The position numbers were made by a program, and so were the translations under genes. The notes below the pieces were generated by a model. That model was not told the DNA's origin, did no database searches, and worked only from the letters and a program-made list of their open reading frames with translations. From assembly GCF_000213555.1 (NCBI RefSeq), contig NZ_GL891986.1, forward strand, positions 189,123-253,122: a DNA stretch of 64,000 nucleotides, read 5' to 3'. Positions within the stretch are counted from its first letter, which is position 1, and the number at the start of each line of letters is the position of its first letter. The stretch is from Dysgonomonas gadei ATCC BAA-286. GTDB taxonomy: Bacteria > Bacteroidota > Bacteroidia > Bacteroidales > Dysgonomonadaceae. Shown here one piece after another: positions 63,336-64,000 of the stretch.

Positions 63336-64000
63336 ATGAAGACAGCATTAATTACAGGAGCCAATAAAGGCATTGGCTTTGAGACAGCCAAACTGCTTTT
63401 GCAAAACGGATTATTTGTTTATATCGGAAGTCGTGACCTTGAAAAAGGGAATAAAGCCGTAGAAGAATTAAATAACAAAGGTTTTCAAAATGTAAAAGCA
63501 ATTGTATTGGATGTTACCAATTCAGAAACAATTTCGAGTGCGAAAAGCATCATTGAAAAAGAACAAGGTAAATTAGACATACTGATAAACAACGCAGGAA
63601 TTTTAGGAAATTTTCCGCAATCGGCAACAGAAGTAGCGATCGAAACTTTCAGGGAAGTATATGAAACAAATGTTTATGGCGTAATAAGGGTTACCCACAC
63701 TTTTCTTGATTTGCTGAAAAAATCTGATGAACCACGCATTGTAAACGTTAGTTCAAGTTTAGGCTCTTTGACATTGCATAGCGATCCCGCATACCAATTT
63801 TATGATGTAAAGGCCGTCGCGTACAACTCTTCAAAAACGGCATTGAATATGTTCACAATCCATTTAGCTTACGAACTACGAGAAACAGCATTCAAAGTAA
63901 ATGCAGTTTGTCCCGGCTACACCAATACTGATTTTGGTAATCACATCGGAACAGGCAAAGTTGAAGATGCAGGAAAAAGAATAGTGAAATACGCTTTGAT
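63336..64000 (+). CDS. SDR family oxidoreductase (partial, carbonyl-reductase-like)
   Basis: The frame from ATG 63336 runs off the window end (about 221 residues visible). Cofactor loop TGANKGIG (about 7-14), NNAG, INVSSSLG-like VNVSSSLG, and the active-site YNSSKTALN with Tyr-x3-Lys, as in carbonyl reductase-type SDRs of Bacteroidetes. The C-terminus is cut off. Substrate unknown. Confidence 0.85.
   Translation, partial: MKTALITGANKGIGFETAKLLLQNGLFVYIGSRDLEKGNKAVEELNNKGFQNVKAIVLDVTNSETISSAKSIIEKEQGKLDILINNAGILGNFPQSATEVAIETFREVYETNVYGVIRVTHTFLDLLKKSDEPRIVNVSSSLGSLTLHSDPAYQFYDVKAVAYNSSKTALNMFTIHLAYELRETAFKVNAVCPGYTNTDFGNHIGTGKVEDAGKRIVKYAL

Overview
The window reads as chromosomal DNA of a Bacteroidales bacterium, probably near Dysgonomonas or another Dysgonomonadaceae member (the genus is inferred from overall feel, not proven). 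The base composition is AT-rich. Start codons lack clear Shine-Dalgarno sites. Promoter -7 boxes of the Bacteroidetes type TAnnTTTG precede many genes. Typical Bacteroidetes families recur: DUF4252, ECF sigma/anti-sigma pairs, TonB C-terminal repeats, a CarboxypepD_reg-like protein, LVIVD-repeat and outer-membrane beta-barrel proteins, and the GT35-type GlgP.

Layout. 0.2-2.8 kb: glycogen/alpha-glucan phosphorylase, then an integrase scrap (2.9-3.1 kb) and an ECF sigma plus membrane partner. 4.4-5.1 kb: a solitary phage-terminase-small-subunit-like HTH gene. 5.3-7.9 kb: an envelope-stress-like operon with three DUF4252 proteins around an ECF sigma/anti-sigma pair. 8-10.7 kb (minus): LOG protein, a secreted protein, bcp and recA. 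11.3-16.4 kb: AraC regulator, CarboxypepD_reg-like protein, AcpH, XRE-S24 regulator and small membrane proteins. 16.5-20.4 kb (minus): esterase, AI-2E-type permease, DoxX, TonB-like protein. 21-23.4 kb: a membrane-anchored protein, QueG, a Rieske-like lipoprotein, tRNA-Gly and tRNA-Leu. 24-28 kb: sigma / anti-sigma-barrel / LVIVD operon. 29-33 kb: NAD(P)-binding protein, acetyltransferases, radical SAM and AraC-GyrI operon. 33-36 kb: secreted and lipoproteins. 36.7-41.8 kb: HAD hydrolase, methyltransferase, YfhO-type membrane protein, GT2. 41.8-43 kb: CPCC-like cassette and the second terminase-like HTH gene. 43.6-47.2 kb: glmS, Hint-domain protein, thioesterase, lipoprotein. 47.3-49.4 kb (minus): a GntR-controlled ABC operon. 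50-56.5 kb: lipoprotein, large membrane protein, YccF, nitroreductase, tyrosine-phenol-lyase-like enzyme, nuclease, tRNA-Ser. 56.7-64 kb: an accessory region with a decayed integrase, a decayed response regulator, AraC plus MFS, SDR/MerR, a Crp-like regulator and an SDR cut by the window edge.

The most unusual content is between the genes. Three loci (20.5-21.0, 43.0-43.4, 49.6-50.0 kb) share a ~157-bp core bounded by a bipartite 21-bp word, RYGT-N4-TTTGT-N4-TTTT, whose two N4 blocks tend to match each other. A variant of the word ends the first HTH gene, and both HTH genes share upstream and downstream blocks, so gene plus flanks look like a repeated unit. Other structures are a five-copy 13-bp hairpin (AGGTCTGYGACCT), a ~414-bp GC-rich nest of inverted repeats at 52.9-53.3 kb, and a 139-bp MITE-like palindrome at 36.3-36.5 kb. 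All family names rest on reading the proteins by eye; no searches were run.
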